Positions 1-6,250 of a stretch of 6,292 nucleotides of DNA are shown one piece after another. Each line of letters begins with the position of its first letter. Position 1 is the stretch's first letter. A program made the translations under genes and the position numbers. Under the pieces are notes generated by a model, which was not told where the DNA came from, did not search any database, and saw nothing but the letters and a program-made list of their open reading frames with translations. Origin of the DNA: an uncultured Ignavibacteria bacterium (GTDB lineage: Bacteria > Bacteroidota > Ignavibacteria > Kapaibacteriales > UBA961); NCBI GenBank assembly GCA_937868245.1, contig CALMMI010000486.1:1-6292 (forward strand). Reading direction: 5' to 3'.

Positions 1-21
1 ACTACAACCAAAAATAATACT

Positions 22-60
22 AAAGCCCTGAATAAATACCGAAGAATCTATCAGGGCTTT
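22..60 (-). terminator. Probable rho-independent terminator, possibly bidirectional
   Basis: A perfect 10-bp inverted repeat (AAAGCCCTGA at 22-31, TCAGGGCTTT at 51-60) encloses a 19-base loop. It lies 19 bases beyond the stop codon of the leftward gene ending at 80. Read on the minus strand, the stem is followed by a T-rich stretch interrupted by A and G (TTTAGTATTATTTTT). Read on the plus strand, it is followed by TTTTGTTATAT, so it could also serve a rightward gene beyond the window edge. The long loop and imperfect T-tract keep confidence moderate. Confidence 0.65.
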
Positions 61-79
61 TGTTATATATCAGTATGGG

Positions 80-514
80 TTAATATGTCTCAGTCAGTTC
101 GCTGTCATCTGGTTCCATATCTTCCCAGTTATCATCATCTTCATCGTCGTCGTCAAAAGCAAGGTCTTCGGCAATGAAATCTTCTTCATCTATCCATTTG
201 CCGTTTGTACGGTCGTCGTTCATGGCGTCTTCCATAAGTTTCAGTTTATCTTCGTCCGAAAACACTGCAACTGTATGGTTGAAAAACTCTTCGGCTTCCT
301 TGTTACTAACATTCCAAATCTGCTCGTTAAAACGTGGTTCGGGCTTTGCTCCGTCGAGCACGGTGTTCATAACGTCTTTCACATTCGTTACAACAGAAGA
401 TGCGCCTGAATCAACGCAGGTAGCCCGTATCTCAAACGTTTGCTTTCCACCCTTTGTCTGTGCCACGACATCAAAATAATAACGTTCTCCTTCAAAACTC
501 TGTATAGAGTGCAT
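80..514 (-). CDS. Acidic hypothetical protein, downstream of E1
   Basis: I do not recognise this 144-residue protein. It has no signal peptide or membrane segment and is expected to be cytoplasmic. The N-terminal two thirds (about 1-95) read as a small mixed alpha/beta fold with one cysteine (C33). The last 45 residues are extremely acidic and probably disordered, with a run of eight Asp/Glu at 121-128 and further acidic residues to the end. The start is supported by AGGAGA six bases upstream of the ATG. The gene begins 44 bases after the stop of the E1 gene on the same strand, and a hairpin follows its own stop, so the two are likely one transcript. Acidic tails of this kind can bind basic proteins, metal ions or nucleic-acid-binding partners, but no function can be assigned here. 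That the reading frame is real is well supported by the ribosome binding site, the operon position and the lack of a competing frame. Confidence 0.8.
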   Translation of the reverse strand: MHSIQSFEGERYYFDVVAQTKGGKQTFEIRATCVDSGASSVVTNVKDVMNTVLDGAKPEPRFNEQIWNVSNKEAEEFFNHTVAVFSDEDKLKLMEDAMNDDRTNGKWIDEEDFIAEDLAFDDDDEDDDNWEDMEPDDSELTETY

Positions 515-520
515 ACGATT

Positions 521-526
521 TCTCCT
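521..526 (-). promoter_or_regulatory. Ribosome binding site of the acidic protein gene
   Basis: TCTCCT on the plus strand reads AGGAGA on the minus strand, six bases before the ATG at 514-512. It is the strongest Shine-Dalgarno match in the window and fixes the start of the 144-residue protein. Confidence 0.7.
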
Positions 527-558
527 AATTGTATAAAAAAATAGATTAATTAAATATC

Positions 559-2604
559 TTAGTAATTCAGTAAATACGTGAGCCGTTCTACTATATACTC
601 CGGTGTTGGGATCACCACATCCATCATACCGAGATTATATGGAATCGGCACATCCGGTGTAGCAACCCGTTCAATAGGTGCATCAAGGAAAGAAAATGTT
701 TCTTTGGCTATTACCGCTGCAATTTCTGCCCCGAAACCGCTTGTAATCGTATCTTCATGCAAAATCAAACAACGGTTTGTTTTCCGTATTGAATCGAGCA
801 CTGTTTTTTTGTCCCAGGGGACTATTGTCCGTAAGTCAATTATTTCAATGGACGCACCCATAGTTTTCACCGCTTCTTTTGCACGGTGAACCATTTCGCC
901 CCACGTTACAATTGTTGCTCTTGTTCCTTCCTGAACAATTGAAGCAACTCCAAACGGAACTAAATAATCATTGCCGGGATAATTGGCACGTCCTGCCGAG
1001 GTATCCAGAAGATTTCTATGTTCCAGGAAGAACGTCGGGTCATTCCCGCGAAGTGCTGTGCGTAATAATCCTACCGCGTCACGTGCATTCGACGGCATTG
1101 CCACCCTCCAACCAAGTGTATGGGCAAATATTGCTTCACCCGAAACACTATGCCAAGGGTCACCTGTTCGTTTGCTGTGCCCTACGGGGATTCTCACCAC
1201 CATTGGGGCAGCAAATTGATTATTTGTGCGCCAGCGGATTGTCCCGGTATCGTTTATTTGCTCCATAGCCGGGTCCAGGTACTTTCTAAATTGGATTTCC
1301 GGTACAGGCATAAGCCCGGCATACGCAAGACCAATCGACCTACCGATTATCCCTTCTTCTGAAAGCGACGTATCAAACACCCGTTCGATATTGAATTTTG
1401 TCTGCAAATCAACCGTAGCTCCGTGCACTCCGCCTTTTACTCCCACATCCTCACCAAAAACAAGAACCCTGCTGTTGGTTGTAAGCTCTTGCTCAAGTGT
1501 CATTCTTACTGCATGAATGAGATTCACACGCTGACCTTCGTTTTCAGCACTTGCAGCGGTAGAGATAACTCCTTCAGCAAATCCACCACCTACAACTTGT
1601 TTGTTGTTACCATCATAAAACATGTGGTCGTATGTTGTTTTCACATCCGGCTCTGTCTGATTAAGTGCAAGTTCAAGCCCTGCTCTTACATCTTTTTCAA
1701 CTTCTGCTTCAAGAGCAGTCCATTCCTTAGCCGTCAGGATTTTCTTTTTTTGTAAATAGGCTTTAAGGCGTGGTAATGGGTCGCGTTTAATTTCATCCTC
1801 ACGTGTCTCATTCGGCTTGTAGGATTGATTATCTGCCCCGGAATGCCCGCATAGGCGTGGCACTCTCAACCGCAATAACACAGGAGATGTTCTATTCCTT
1901 ACCAAGGTGACAGCTTTTTCAATAAGCAATGCTGCTTCTTCGGGGTCAGCTCCATCACCATCGATAACTGTAAGATTTTTGAATGATGCAAGATTTTCAG
2001 CTATATTAGATCCGGGTGTTTGATAATTCCCCGGAACGGAAATTCCATAATTATTATCCTCGATAAAAAATATCATCGGGTAATTTTGAGTTGTTGCTAT
2101 CGTAAGCGCAGCCCAAAAACCATTGGTTGCCGCCGAGGCATCGCCCCCCAAAGCAACAGCACAGGATTCATTCCACTGGCTTTCCTTCATCACCGATGAC
2201 CTGTAAACGGCTGCTTGCGCCCAGCCTACCGCAGGCGTATATTGTGCGCCTACATCACCGCTTGCAGGAAGTACAGTAACACTTCCACGAGGTGTAAGAT
2301 TATGTACAACACCAATATCACGCCCACCGTTTCTACTACCCGACTTGGCAAGAGGTCCGGCAAAGCCTTCTTCTATTGTCATCCCAGCAGCCATTACAAA
2401 CGGACGGGAACGATAATATACAGTTGCTGCGTCGTGTTTTCCACTAAGGTTAATTGCCAGTAGTATCTGGGCTAGTTCATGTCCCCGTGCGGAGAACTGA
2501 TATAACACCTTGCCCGCAGGAGCCAGCTCTGTTTCTTCGATTATATCCATTAATCTAGATGTAAGCATCATCTTAGCTGCAAAAAGCCAGTCCTTTTTCG
2601 TCAT
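559..2604 (-). CDS. Fused alpha/beta E1 subunit of a 2-oxoacid dehydrogenase complex (branched-chain type likely)
   Basis: This is a thiamine-diphosphate-dependent E1 that decarboxylates a 2-oxoacid and passes the acyl group to the lipoyl domain of E2, in the cytoplasm. Residues about 1-330 are the alpha part: the loop YRSRP (64-68), the cofactor motif GGDAS (153-157) closed about 30 residues later by EDNN (182-185), and the HSG...KRDPLPRL region (254-280) typical of alpha subunits. A linker at about 330-357 leads to the beta part: GEDVG (384-388), SEEG (415-418) with the likely catalytic Glu416, RTGDPWHS (479-486) with a likely active-site His485, and the C-terminal transketolase domain (about 545-681). 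The third residue of the usual GDG cofactor motif is Ala156, a modest deviation. The 681-residue length fits the fused E1 proteins common in Bacteroidota, which are usually annotated as 2-oxoisovalerate dehydrogenase; pyruvate or acetoin as substrate cannot be excluded. The ATG has AAGGA eight bases upstream and a Bacteroidota-type promoter. E2 and E3 genes are not in the window. An acidic protein gene follows in the same operon. Confidence 0.93.
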   Translation of the reverse strand: MTKKDWLFAAKMMLTSRLMDIIEETELAPAGKVLYQFSARGHELAQILLAINLSGKHDAATVYYRSRPFVMAAGMTIEEGFAGPLAKSGSRNGGRDIGVVHNLTPRGSVTVLPASGDVGAQYTPAVGWAQAAVYRSSVMKESQWNESCAVALGGDASAATNGFWAALTIATTQNYPMIFFIEDNNYGISVPGNYQTPGSNIAENLASFKNLTVIDGDGADPEEAALLIEKAVTLVRNRTSPVLLRLRVPRLCGHSGADNQSYKPNETREDEIKRDPLPRLKAYLQKKKILTAKEWTALEAEVEKDVRAGLELALNQTEPDVKTTYDHMFYDGNNKQVVGGGFAEGVISTAASAENEGQRVNLIHAVRMTLEQELTTNSRVLVFGEDVGVKGGVHGATVDLQTKFNIERVFDTSLSEEGIIGRSIGLAYAGLMPVPEIQFRKYLDPAMEQINDTGTIRWRTNNQFAAPMVVRIPVGHSKRTGDPWHSVSGEAIFAHTLGWRVAMPSNARDAVGLLRTALRGNDPTFFLEHRNLLDTSAGRANYPGNDYLVPFGVASIVQEGTRATIVTWGEMVHRAKEAVKTMGASIEIIDLRTIVPWDKKTVLDSIRKTNRCLILHEDTITSGFGAEIAAVIAKETFSFLDAPIERVATPDVPIPYNLGMMDVVIPTPEYIVERLTYLLNY

Positions 2605-2611
2605 CTATTTT

Positions 2612-2618
2612 TTCCTTC
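2612..2618 (-). promoter_or_regulatory. Ribosome binding site of the E1 gene
   Basis: The minus strand reads GAAGGAA here, with AAGGA eight bases upstream of the ATG at 2604-2602. The same core and the same spacing precede the GTG start at 2829, which suggests this is the usual ribosome binding site form in this genome. Confidence 0.6.
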
Positions 2619-2645
2619 AAGAGTAATGTTCGTTTGGATTGAACG

Positions 2646-2678
2646 CAAAATTACGAAAAAAGCTCCGTTCACTTCAAA
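2646..2678 (-). promoter_or_regulatory. Bacteroidota-type promoter for the E1 operon
   Basis: On the minus strand TTTG (2678-2675) is followed after 21 bases by TAATTTTG (2653-2646), an exact match to the -7 consensus TAnnTTTG with a TTTG -33 box at an accepted spacing. Transcription would start at roughly 2636-2642, giving a leader of about 35 bases before the E1 ATG. This is a pattern match; no transcript data are available. Confidence 0.6.
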
Positions 2679-2740
2679 TGATGATTGAATAGTAAATCAC
2701 TATGTGCACAGTTTCCACATGAAAGTTTCAAAACATGAAA

Positions 2741-2757
2741 TTGAAAAAGTCTTTCAA
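2741..2757. repeat. Short inverted repeats in the divergent intergenic region
   Basis: TTGAAA and TTTCAA form a 6-bp inverted repeat with a 5-base spacer. A second, related one, TGAAA-G-TTTCA, lies at 2720-2730, and a further TGAAA lies between them. All sit upstream of both the leftward E1 promoter and the rightward gene, so they could be operator half-sites. AT-rich DNA produces such repeats often, and no regulator is known here. Confidence 0.25.
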
Positions 2758-2774
2758 GTGAAGGAGAAATTCAA

Positions 2775-2781
2775 TATTTTG
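2775..2781 (+). promoter_or_regulatory. Possible -7 box for the T9SS-exported protein gene
   Basis: TATTTTG is one base short of the Bacteroidota -7 consensus TAnnTTTG, and only TTTC is found 19 bases upstream as a -33 candidate. Its position, about 48 bases before the preferred GTG start, is reasonable. The match is weak. Confidence 0.25.
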
Positions 2782-2815
2782 CATCTAAAATTACATCTTT
2801 TCCTCAATTGTTCAT

Positions 2816-2820
2816 AAGGA
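2816..2820 (+). promoter_or_regulatory. Ribosome binding site that favours the GTG start at 2829
   Basis: AAGGA lies eight bases before GTG at 2829. No such sequence precedes the TTG at 2808, and AAGGA would lie inside the coding region if TTG were used. This decides the start of the secreted protein in favour of GTG. Confidence 0.55.
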
Positions 2821-2828
2821 AAATATCC

Positions 2829-3758
2829 GTGAAACTTTTTAGCCTTATCTTCATCTCACTTTTATGCATGATGAGTTTCACTGCAAAAAGCCAATTTGTA
2901 AGTTATAATGCCAGTGAAGGTAAGTCCGCTGCTAAAAAAGTAGCCGATACAACAATCACTTCAGCTCAGTTAATAGGGATTCTTACTCTCGGAGATACAA
3001 CCTCAGCAATTTCCCTTCCGTTAGATGTTACATTTTTTGATTATACAAATGGAACATCCCAAGGGTGGCTATACTTGTATCGCGGGAAAGTAAAAGGGAA
3101 AACGACTGATACCATTATCAGTATTGGAGTTGTAGCTATAGGAACATCGCAATTCAAATTTTTCCAAGCACTTCCTGTAGGTTTAGGACTACCCATTTTC
3201 GATACATTCTTTGCAAAAGACTCCGTTATGCCTACTAAATTTACGGATAGCGATGCAATGATGAAAAACATTAGAGCTAATGCAGATTATAAAATGTTTA
3301 TTGCTAACGAACCAAACAGCAAATCGGCTGTTGTTCCGATACGCTTTAGCCCTTCTTCAATATTTTTTCCTAGTAATACATTGGTTTGGGGACTCACTTT
3401 TTTCGATCAAAAGAATCCAAACTCAACCCTTCTTTGTGAAGTAAACGGTAGAACCGGCGAAACAAAATGTCAGTCGTTTACAGGTGTTGAGGAGCAAACA
3501 CAGGTTTCGTCCTTTACAATAACACCCAACCCTGCTAAAAACCAAGCTACCCTCACTATTCCAAATGAACTTTTTGCTCCCAATGTTTCAGTTGAACTTT
3601 TCAATGCATTAGGCACATCCTTGCAGCGTTTTTCTGTTTCAATAAACATCACCGAAAAAATCACCATTCCTTTAGGTGGTTTGGCAGATGGTGTATATTT
3701 TGTACGATACACAGCCAACGGTCGAAATTATACTAAATCCCTTGTAATTCAAAACTAA
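2829..3758 (+). CDS. Secreted protein with T9SS type A C-terminal sorting domain
   Basis: This 309-residue protein should be exported across the inner membrane by Sec and then across the outer membrane by the type IX system, which removes the C-terminal domain and often anchors the protein at the surface. With the GTG start it opens as a classic signal peptide: one Lys, a hydrophobic core FSLIFISLLCMM, then SFTAKSQ with likely cleavage after about residue 21. The sorting domain covers about 228-309, with the hallmark blocks ITPNPAKNQATLTI, VELFNALG and LADGVYFVRY and a terminal KSLVIQ. The middle (about 25-225) is not a family I can name. A segment near 195-215 (CEVNGRTGETKC) weakly resembles the V-x-A-x-TGE ending of PepSY domains, and its two cysteines (203, 214) could pair. 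The frame extends upstream to a TTG at 2808 (316 residues), but that start lacks a ribosome binding site. The partner T9SS genes are not in the window. The function of the exported part is unknown. Confidence 0.9.
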   Translation: MKLFSLIFISLLCMMSFTAKSQFVSYNASEGKSAAKKVADTTITSAQLIGILTLGDTTSAISLPLDVTFFDYTNGTSQGWLYLYRGKVKGKTTDTIISIGVVAIGTSQFKFFQALPVGLGLPIFDTFFAKDSVMPTKFTDSDAMMKNIRANADYKMFIANEPNSKSAVVPIRFSPSSIFFPSNTLVWGLTFFDQKNPNSTLLCEVNGRTGETKCQSFTGVEEQTQVSSFTITPNPAKNQATLTIPNELFAPNVSVELFNALGTSLQRFSVSINITEKITIPLGGLADGVYFVRYTANGRNYTKSLVIQN

Positions 3759-3795
3759 AATTCTATGTAGTTCTAAGTATTTCAACCGAATTTTA
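3756..3795 (+). terminator. Weak AT-rich hairpin after the T9SS-exported protein gene
   Basis: TAAAATTC (3756-3763, including the stop codon) can pair with GAATTTTA (3788-3795) across a 24-base loop. Only two of the eight pairs are G-C or C-G, and no long T-tract follows. It might end the upstream transcript but is a poor terminator, and it overlaps the palindrome at 3791-3804. Confidence 0.2.
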
Positions 3796-3804
3796 CATGT
3801 AAAA
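3791..3804. promoter_or_regulatory. 14-bp perfect palindrome, candidate operator of the HNH gene
   Basis: TTTTACATGTAAAA is a perfect 14-bp palindrome ending nine bases before the ATG of the HNH gene, where a ribosome binding site would normally lie; no Shine-Dalgarno is visible there. A dimeric repressor, possibly the endonuclease itself through its helix-turn-helix-like repeats, could bind here. That is inference from position and symmetry only. Confidence 0.35.
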
Positions 3805-3813
3805 AGTAACATT

Positions 3814-4701
3814 ATGATTTATGAACTAAATAGGCTAACAGAATATAGTGACCAAGAAATATTTACTGAAATCAAAAGAGTAGCATACCTAACAAAGGAG
3901 AAACCGTTATCTACATCTACTTTTAAAAAACACGCAAAAGTTGGCATTACGACCGTTCGTAGACGATATGGTTCTTTTAAGGAAGGACTAATTAAAGCAG
4001 GTTTAGATCAAAGGTATATCAACAGTCAAAATAGAAGAATTACTAAAGAAGATGTTGTAGAAGATTTAAAGAAAGTTTCACATATTATAGGTAAAACATC
4101 TTTTTCTGAAAAAGAATACCAAGAGAACGGAAAATTTAGTAAACATGTATTTCATAGACATTGTGGTTCTTTTAATAAAATAATGTTTGAAATAAATTTC
4201 ACTGTTCCACTTACAAGTAAAAGGTATACTGATGAAGAGAGATTTGAAAATTTATTAGCTGTTTGGACTTATTATGGTCGTCAACCGTTTCTCAAAGAAA
4301 TGAATAAAGAACCTTCAACTATTGGCTCAAAAGCTTATACTAATAGATGGAGTTCTTGGGGAAAATCACTAAAGGCTTTCATTGAAGAAGTGAATAAAGA
4401 TAATGATAGCCAAATTCAAGAAATACTTCAAACAAATGAATTAGAGACTGGTAATATCAAAAGATCTACAAAAGCTGATAGTATTAGAGAAAACAGGTCG
4501 ATACCCCTTGGATTGCGATGGGATATTTTAACAAGAGATAAGTACTTTTGTGTTAATTGTGGACGAACACCAAAACTACATAATGTTGTTTTAGAAGTTG
4601 ACCATATTATTCCTTGGAGCAAGGGAGGTAGAACAGTTAGAGACAACCTTCAAACTTTATGTAATCTTTGCAATAGAGGTAAAAGTAACAAAATGTATTA
4701 A
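3814..4701 (+). CDS. HNH endonuclease with three homing-endonuclease-associated (HNR-like) repeats
   Basis: This 295-residue protein is a probable DNA-cutting enzyme. Three related helical repeats of 55-60 residues fill the N-terminal two thirds: about 12-65 (ending RRRYGSFKEGLIKAGL), 76-130 (ending FHRHCGSFNKIMFEIN) and 138-193 (ending YTNRWSSWGKSLKAF). They follow the pattern of the homing endonuclease associated repeat, a helix-turn-helix-like DNA-reading unit. The C-terminal domain (about 228-295) is an HNH nuclease: zinc pair C246/C249, D263-H264 in VDHIIPWSKGG, N278 in DNLQTLC, second zinc pair C283/C286, then NRGKSNK. All key residues are present, so it should be active. It is more AT-rich than its neighbours (15, 19 and 22 G+C in the 60-base blocks 4021-4080, 3841-3900 and 4321-4380), which suggests transfer. 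No intron, methyltransferase or immunity gene is adjacent, so it is either a free-standing homing-type nuclease or a restriction-like enzyme. The ATG start has no clear ribosome binding site. Confidence 0.88.
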   Translation: MIYELNRLTEYSDQEIFTEIKRVAYLTKEKPLSTSTFKKHAKVGITTVRRRYGSFKEGLIKAGLDQRYINSQNRRITKEDVVEDLKKVSHIIGKTSFSEKEYQENGKFSKHVFHRHCGSFNKIMFEINFTVPLTSKRYTDEERFENLLAVWTYYGRQPFLKEMNKEPSTIGSKAYTNRWSSWGKSLKAFIEEVNKDNDSQIQEILQTNELETGNIKRSTKADSIRENRSIPLGLRWDILTRDKYFCVNCGRTPKLHNVVLEVDHIIPWSKGGRTVRDNLQTLCNLCNRGKSNKMY

Positions 4702-4792
4702 TTAGTTCATTACAATCACAAATATTTATTTAACAACTTCAAATCTTTTTCAAAATTTATTAGTATCATTCTCAGTTAACAAACGTACATCT
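4702..4792. other. AT-rich intergenic region before glyA
   Basis: These 91 bases separate the HNH gene from glyA. I find no TAnnTTTG box, no convincing hairpin terminator and no Shine-Dalgarno before the glyA ATG; the bases just upstream (GTACATCT) are unlike AGGAGG. The glyA promoter must be here or further upstream but cannot be placed. Confidence 0.4.
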
Positions 4793-6208
4793 ATGAACTC
4801 AGAACTTAAACATCAAGACCCGGAAATCTACAATGTTCTCATTGGAGAATATGAACGTCAACGCGATAAACTTGAACTCATCGCAAGTGAAAACTACACT
4901 TCCCTTGCAGTTATGCAAGCACAAGGCTCAATTCTTACCAATAAATACGCAGAAGGCTACCCGGGAAAACGCTATTACGGCGGTTGCGAATGGGTGGACA
5001 TAGCAGAGAATCTTGCCATTGACCGAGTTAAGAGCTTGTTCGGTGCAGAATATGCAAATGTTCAGCCTCACTCAGGTAGCGGTGCTAATATGGCAGTCTA
5101 TTTTACGTATATAAAACCCGGAGATACTGTTCTCGGTATGGATTTATCTCACGGAGGACACCTTACTCACGGCTCTCCAGTTAATTTCTCCGGTAAGTTT
5201 TACAATTTCATCCCTTATGGAATTGATAAGAATACAGGCAGAATCGACTATAACCGCGTAGAAGAACTCGCAAAAGAGCATAAACCCAAAATGATTACCG
5301 TTGGAGCTTCCGCATATTCCCGTGCTATTGATTATGCAGCTTTCCGTCAAATTGCAGATAAAGTGGGTGCATTCCTTTTTGCTGATATTGCACATCCTGC
5401 AGGATTGATTGCAAAAGGCAAATTGGACAGTCCGGTTCCCTATTGCGATGTTGTTACCTCGACCACGCACAAGACCTTACGCGGTCCGCGTGGCGGTGTA
5501 GTTTTGATGGGCAAGAATGTTGAAAATCCATTCGGACAGGTAGCCCCCAAAAGCGGACGTACAAAAATGATGAGTGAACTTATGGACTCGATGGTAATGC
5601 CTGGCATCCAGGGAGGTCCGCTCATGCACGTAATTGCTGCAAAAGCAGTTGCATTCGGTGAATGCTTAACCGATGAGTATGGAGATTACACTTCCCATGT
5701 GATTTATAATGCCCAGGCAATGGCGAATGAACTTGTTAGCTTAGGATATGATATTATCAGTGGCGGTACTGATAACCATCTTATGCTGGTAGATTTGCGC
5801 AACCGTAACCTTACCGGCAAAAAAGCAGAAGAAGCATTGGACGCATCGGGAATTACTTGTAATAAGAATGCAGTTCCGTTCGATACACAATCACCTCTTA
5901 TTACATCGGGCATACGTCTCGGTAGTGCCGCTGTAACGTCACGGGGGATGCGTGAGGACGATATGCGCCATATTGCGCGCCTGATTGACCGTGTGTTGAA
6001 TAACATAGGCGACACAGCTGTGTATGCAGCCGTAAAAGAAGATGTAAAGCATTTCTGCCGTCAATTCCCTATCTACCCTTCCCTTGACCATACATTTACC
6101 GAAAGCACCAAGAAAAAAAAAAAAAAAATCGGTTCAGTACTCGACGGTGTAGGTGATTTTGTGGAGAGTGTGGGAGATGAGGTTAAGAGTATTATCGGGA
6201 AAGAATGA
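4793..6208 (+). CDS. glyA: Serine hydroxymethyltransferase with unusual C-terminal extension
   Basis: GlyA is a cytoplasmic PLP enzyme that converts serine and tetrahydrofolate to glycine and 5,10-methylene-tetrahydrofolate, the main source of one-carbon units. The family signature is complete: LELIASENYTS (27-37), the tyrosines of the YPGKRYYGG loop (56-64), HGGHLTHGSPVNFSGK (120-135) with H123 stacking on PLP, D198 and H201 in FADIAHPAG, the Schiff-base lysine K227 in TTHKT, the PGIQGGPLMH loop (270-279), and the substrate carboxylate-binding arginine R375 in SGIRLG. The usual enzyme ends near FPIYP (425-429). Here about 42 more residues follow: a short linker, six lysines (440-445) and an amphipathic stretch (446-471) rich in Val, Gly and acidic residues. 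Five of those lysines come from a run of 16 A. The catalytic core is intact, so activity is expected. The ATG at 4793 fits the family's N-terminus despite lacking a Shine-Dalgarno. The total of 471 residues exceeds the common 415-435. Neighbours give no operon context. Confidence 0.97.
   Translation: MNSELKHQDPEIYNVLIGEYERQRDKLELIASENYTSLAVMQAQGSILTNKYAEGYPGKRYYGGCEWVDIAENLAIDRVKSLFGAEYANVQPHSGSGANMAVYFTYIKPGDTVLGMDLSHGGHLTHGSPVNFSGKFYNFIPYGIDKNTGRIDYNRVEELAKEHKPKMITVGASAYSRAIDYAAFRQIADKVGAFLFADIAHPAGLIAKGKLDSPVPYCDVVTSTTHKTLRGPRGGVVLMGKNVENPFGQVAPKSGRTKMMSELMDSMVMPGIQGGPLMHVIAAKAVAFGECLTDEYGDYTSHVIYNAQAMANELVSLGYDIISGGTDNHLMLVDLRNRNLTGKKAEEALDASGITCNKNAVPFDTQSPLITSGIRLGSAAVTSRGMREDDMRHIARLIDRVLNNIGDTAVYAAVKEDVKHFCRQFPIYPSLDHTFTESTKKKKKKIGSVLDGVGDFVESVGDEVKSIIGKE
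6113..6128 (+). repeat. Run of 16 A inside glyA, possible slippage site
   Basis: Sixteen consecutive A residues encode K441-K445 and the first base of the Ile446 codon. One extra A would give NRFSTRRCR and a TGA at 6154-6156. One fewer A would give SVQYSTV and a TAG at 6150-6152. Only the 16-A (or three-base-equivalent) length reaches the stop at 6206-6208. The run could be a transcriptional or replication slippage site, or its length could be a sequencing or assembly error. Confidence 0.85.
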
Positions 6209-6250
6209 GGATGGATATAATTAACGAAAAACTTAAGTGTGTCATTCTGA

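Noticed and set aside
879..1755. Plus-strand open frames opposite the E1 gene
   Set aside because: They lie opposite a well-supported E1 coding region, have no recognisable motifs and read as shadows of the real frame.
2703..2710. Palindrome TGTGCACA
   Set aside because: Eight-base palindromes are expected by chance in a window this size, and nothing else marks it as a site.
2808..2828. TTG start giving a 316-residue secreted protein
   Set aside because: No ribosome binding site precedes TTG at 2808, while AAGGA stands eight bases before GTG at 2829, the same arrangement as at the E1 gene; the GTG start also gives a compact classical signal peptide.
2850..2880. Possible lipoprotein signal (Cys in SLLCMM)
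   Set aside because: The residue before Cys is Leu, not Gly, Ala or Ser as a lipobox requires, and a normal signal peptidase I site follows at AKS-Q; the T9SS domain also argues for ordinary Sec export.
3759..4792. Target-site duplication flanking the HNH gene
   Set aside because: I compared both AT-rich flanks and found no direct repeat longer than chance; there are also no terminal inverted repeats, so a transposon origin is not supported.
3759..4792. Group I or II intron around the HNH gene
   Set aside because: The HNH gene lies between two complete genes, not inside an interrupted one, and the short flanks leave no room for an intron core.
5144..6015. Minus-strand open frames opposite glyA
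   Set aside because: The plus strand encodes a complete conserved SHMT; the reverse frames show no domain, ribosome binding site or promoter.
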